Assembly: GCA_900074885.1 (NCBI GenBank)
Contig: FJUW01000041.1
Coordinates: forward strand, 332,555-396,554
Source of the DNA: Rhynchosporium graminicola
Taxonomy: Eukaryota > Ascomycota > Leotiomycetes > Helotiales > Ploettnerulaceae
Direction: 5' to 3'
Length of the DNA stretch: 64,000 bases
The translations under genes were made by a program, and so were the position numbers. Shown one piece after another: positions 61,185 to 64,000 of the stretch. Each line of letters begins with the position of its first letter. Within the stretch, counting starts at the first letter, position 1. Below the pieces are notes generated by a model. It saw nothing but the letters and a program-made list of their open reading frames with translations, did not search any database and had not been told where the DNA came from.

Positions 61185-63238
61185 TACTTCTCTACTACTA
61201 TTAGTAAGATCTACCTTATATAATCGAAATAGATACTAGTAATAAGATAATAGTAAGTATATTATCGTAATAGCACGATAAAGACTAGTTCCTAGTAGCT
61301 TACTTCTCTAAGATTATACTACTAGCCGAGCTTAATTACGCTATCTACGATAAGGAAATACTTATAATTATACGATCTTTCAGTAACTAGAGATCTAAAC
61401 TCGCAGGCGCACTATATTAGATCCGTATTATTACTAATTATAAAGCTCTTAAGTACTTCATAACCTCTAAGTAGTTAAACACACGATAAGCATAATAAGT
61501 AAAGCTACTTATAGATTATAAATTTATAATTATCTATCGACTTAGGAAATATAATCTACTCGCTAACGCTCTCTCTCGTAGAACAGATAAATTAGACGAT
61601 TAAAATAACGCTAAGAGAGCCTAACGTTTATAATAACTACTAAACGAAAACCAAATCGATCTAGTACTACTTATAAGTAACCTCCGGAATAGTTCTGACT
61701 CTATAGATAGCTTTGAACTTATTAACGCCTTAGAAGTCGCTAATCTATCGCTAGTTTTCTCTATAGTATAGTAAGTACTCGATGCTAATCGTATTACGCT
61801 ATTACTTCAAGTACTACGAAAATAAGCTCTCTGCGCTACTCCTAGAAAACTAACTATAGAAAAAGATCTTCTACTCTACGAAAAAAGATTAATCGTACCT
61901 AACGTTTTATACTTTCGCATACTACTTATACGCGAAGTATATAACTAATTAGAGACCGCTTATCTAAGTATAAAGAAAACCTTATAACTCCTATTATTAT
62001 AATACTACTAGTACGGAATCGCTTTAACAATTAACTAGTACTACTGCAACTACTATACTTACCGACGAATTCAAGTACTATAAGATAAGAAGCCCGGACT
62101 CCTATAGCTCTTACTAGTGCTATTACGCCTATAGGAGTATATTACAATCGATTACTATAGCTTTAATCGCGATAAATATAGTTATAATAACGTCCTTGTG
62201 TTTATAGATCGTTTTAGTAAATAAGTAATTAGTATTCTATACTAAAAGACCTCTAATACGCGCGACCTTATAAAGCTCTACTTATACTATATATACTACT
62301 ATTTCGGAGCTCTACTAACTATTACGTCTAATAGAGAGCCTTAATTCGTTTCACGCTTTTAGATAGCTATTTATATAATTCTAAGCACTAAAAGATAGCT
62401 TTCTTCGGCAGACTACCCTCAGACAGATAGCTAGACAGAAATTTATAACTAATACCTCTAGCGCTAATTACGACTTTTTATCTCTTATTATTAAGATAAC
62501 TAGTCAGAATTCTTACTTATTATAGACTACGCTCAGATAACCCTCCCTCACGACTCCCTTAGAGGTCTCTTACCCTTCGAGGTAGTATATAGTTACGCTC
62601 CGCGCGTCGACTAGAATTAGAAATCCGATTTACCTAACTTAGCTACTCCTTCTAATAAGCTAAATACTTAATAAGCTATCGAATACGCTAGCCGACTACG
62701 AGCTATATAGACTACCGCCCAATTAAGCCTCCTACGCGTATAAGCTAAGATATCCCGATCTTATAATCACTCACGCTATAAAGTCGACTTTATTATAGAT
62801 AACCTTATTTAGCTAGATATACGCTACTTTATAAGCACTTAACCCAGTAAAAAACTCGACTTCCTAACTAATAGACTCTTCTATATAGTTGAAAAAGTTA
62901 GAAGCTCTTATCATTTAGAGCTCCCTATAAGTATAAAAGTATATAATATCTTCCTTACGTCGAAGTTATATAAGTATACTAATAACTTATTACCTAGATA
63001 AACGTTACTACTACTACTACTAATTAATATCACTAGTAATAATAAATAGGAAATAGAGAACGTACTAGCGTGCTATAAGTAGCGTAATAACCTCTCTTAC
63101 CGCGTCTCCTAGTTAAATTAAGATATCGACCTCACGTAATATAATACTTCAGATATTAAGTATACTCCCGTAAAGCTCTAGTAATTCCACCTCGATAACC
63201 CGATATAAGTAGGTCCCCCTGTAAAGCTCCCTGACTAG
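61185..63238 (+). pseudogene. RNase H and integrase relic of the host gypsy element (last segment)
   Basis: Plus-strand remnants: RNase H to about 61450 (YAIYDKEI), zinc-binding/HHCC-like region around 61900-62050, integrase core around 62200-62430 (TSNREP then FVSRF, and PQTDSQTE). CpA/TpG is less depleted than in copies A and B. Confidence 0.8.
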
Positions 63239-63744
63239 TGTGAAAATTGAAGGTGGAAATCGGCTAAAGGTCAGAATAACAGAATAATAGGTGATCAATT
63301 TGACTTGCTTTTCTTACTTGAAGAGAGCTAACTACAGGAGAGATTCTAGCTACTTATATAGCTATGTGAGCTCTCTAGAATATTCTATACTACGTAATAC
63401 AGAACTCCCTAGAAGAAGACACGTATACTGTAGAATCATACTACGTTAGTAGTACGTCAGTAGAAACCTCTAGAAGTACGATATACGTACTAGAGAGTAG
63501 TAGAACTCTATCGAGAACCTTCATAGTAACTCTAATAGAGTATGCAGGGTATAGGCTATTGATAAGGTACAGGGTGTAGGTGCCAGGTATAATAAGGTAC
63601 ATGCGCAGGGTACTGAACCAGGTACTAAAACCATATACTGACAAGGTACAGGGTGTATATACCAGTGCAGGCAAAACTGACCAAGGTACTGGTTGTATGC
63701 TAATGCAGGCAAAACTGACCAAGGTACTGGTTACAAATCCAACA
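63239..63744 (-). repeat. 3' LTR of the Ty1/copia element
   Basis: 506 bp with only modest CpA loss. It contains a 29-bp direct repeat (63666-63694 and 63704-63732, period 38) and repeated AAGGTACAGGGTGTA words at about 63566 and 63644. Confidence 0.8.
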
Positions 63745-64000
63745 CGCCCTCTTAATCAGAGCCTTATAGTCAGTTTTAAAACAGAACTATATTAAGGTAA
63801 ATCACTAATCGACTACCCTTAGGTTATTACAAAAGAAATATAATAAGGAATGGAAATGCCACCTCGTAGCTACCCTCCTAGGTTAAATAAACCTAATTCT
63901 CTTATAACAATCTGAATTACTAGCTCTAATAAGCTAGTTCAAGGTGTTTTATAAACTCCTTAAATTTAGGCCTATCTAGGGCTTTAGTAAACCCGTCTGC
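63239..64000 (-). mobile_element. Ty1/copia element entering from the right edge
   Basis: In sense (minus) the LTR starts TGTTGG and ends TTTTCACA, plus coordinates 63239-63744 (506 bp). Right of it on minus reads the end of copia pol: ADGFTKALDRPKFKEF (about 63950-64000), the conserved RNase H C-terminus of Ty1/copia elements. An AAGAGGGCG purine tract adjoins the LTR. The rest is outside the window. Confidence 0.85.

Larger units (their letters stand above)
40471..63238 (+). mobile_element. Ty3/gypsy element acting as host of a nested stack (split into three segments)
   Basis: Putative LTR from 40471 (TGTGACGACTAG) to about 40713. Gag-like sequence follows from about 40850. Pol runs to 44590, resumes at 46265-46379 after the mini-LTR element, and again at 61185-63238 after the second 496-bp-LTR element. 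Protein fragments join across both gaps. The sequence before 44590 and after 46265 reads as one RT/RNase H stretch. RNase H continues at 61200 with ETDTSNK, VAYFSK and AELNYAIYDKE. Integrase is seen near 62300-62430. Removing insertions leaves about 6.3 kb. A Ty1/copia element interrupts or truncates it at 63239; its 3' LTR was not found. Confidence 0.8.

Noticed and set aside
63441..63795. Open frames on both strands near the right edge
   Set aside because: They lie within the copia LTR and its tandem repeats.
29951..64000. Centromere
   Set aside because: A large RIPed retroelement block would fit a centromere, subtelomere or ordinary heterochromatic island; sequence alone cannot decide.
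1..64000. tRNA genes, CRISPR arrays, prophage or bacterial operons
   Set aside because: No tRNA-like B-box pairs with a fitting A-box were noticed by eye, no spaced direct repeats of CRISPR type exist, and all recognised genes are eukaryotic with introns.

Overview
The window comes from a filamentous ascomycete (Pezizomycotina). The genes carry short introns of about 45-110 nt with GTA/GTG donors, CTAAC/CTGAC-like branch points and YAG acceptors. The genes recognised are eukaryotic: Anp1, a Gea/GBF1 Sec7 protein, Syf1, Vma8, U2B''/U1A and Clr2. About 34 kb of the window has been rewritten by repeat-induced point mutation (RIP), which is specific to this group. A leotiomycete is a reasonable guess but is not proven here.

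Gene-rich half, 1 to about 29.95 kb. 1-2.5 kb: no supported gene. 2.5-4.2 kb: Golgi mannosyltransferase Anp1. 5.0-10.2 kb: ARF-GEF of the Gea1/2-GBF1 family; both act in early secretion and lie head to tail. 11.35-12.67 kb: a broken gene with Cys/His repeats. 13.6-14.2 kb: small basic protein with a truncated zinc-cluster-like motif. 15.15-15.79 kb: disordered hypothetical protein. 16.2-18.8 kb: splicing factor Syf1, divergent from V-ATPase subunit D (19.2-20.3 kb), which converges on the U2B''/U1A snRNP protein (20.4-21.3 kb). 22.0-23.1 kb: pseudogene of the trypsin-like protease encoded intact at 25.0-26.8 kb, with a possible LysM relic between them. 27.7-29.6 kb: heterochromatin-silencing protein Clr2.

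Repeat half, about 29.95-64 kb. CpA/TpG is almost absent and TpA abundant, with CpG largely kept, and no intact gene remains. It resolves into a nested stack of LTR retrotransposons whose borders can be set to the base by matching LTR lengths and 5-bp target duplications. A 496-bp-LTR gypsy (left LTR from 31611) is split by a 7,777-bp gypsy (32063-39839, 268-bp LTRs). The same 496-bp-LTR element is interrupted at 40471 by another gypsy, which runs to at least 63238. That host carries a 1,674-bp mini-LTR element (44591-46264) and a second 496-bp-LTR element (46380-61184). The second 496-bp-LTR element in turn holds an unmutated solo 268-bp LTR (47524-47791) and a second, inverted 7,777-bp element (52989-60765). 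A Ty1/copia element enters from the right edge (from 63239).

Most striking points: the exact nested structure; a conserved antisense ORF relic in the 7,777-bp family between pol and the 3' LTR; an un-RIPed solo LTR inside saturated RIP; three pseudogenes in the gene-rich half with RIP-type nonsense changes; two micro-exons in VMA8; and a heterochromatin-silencing gene sitting about 350 bp from the edge of the repeat block.
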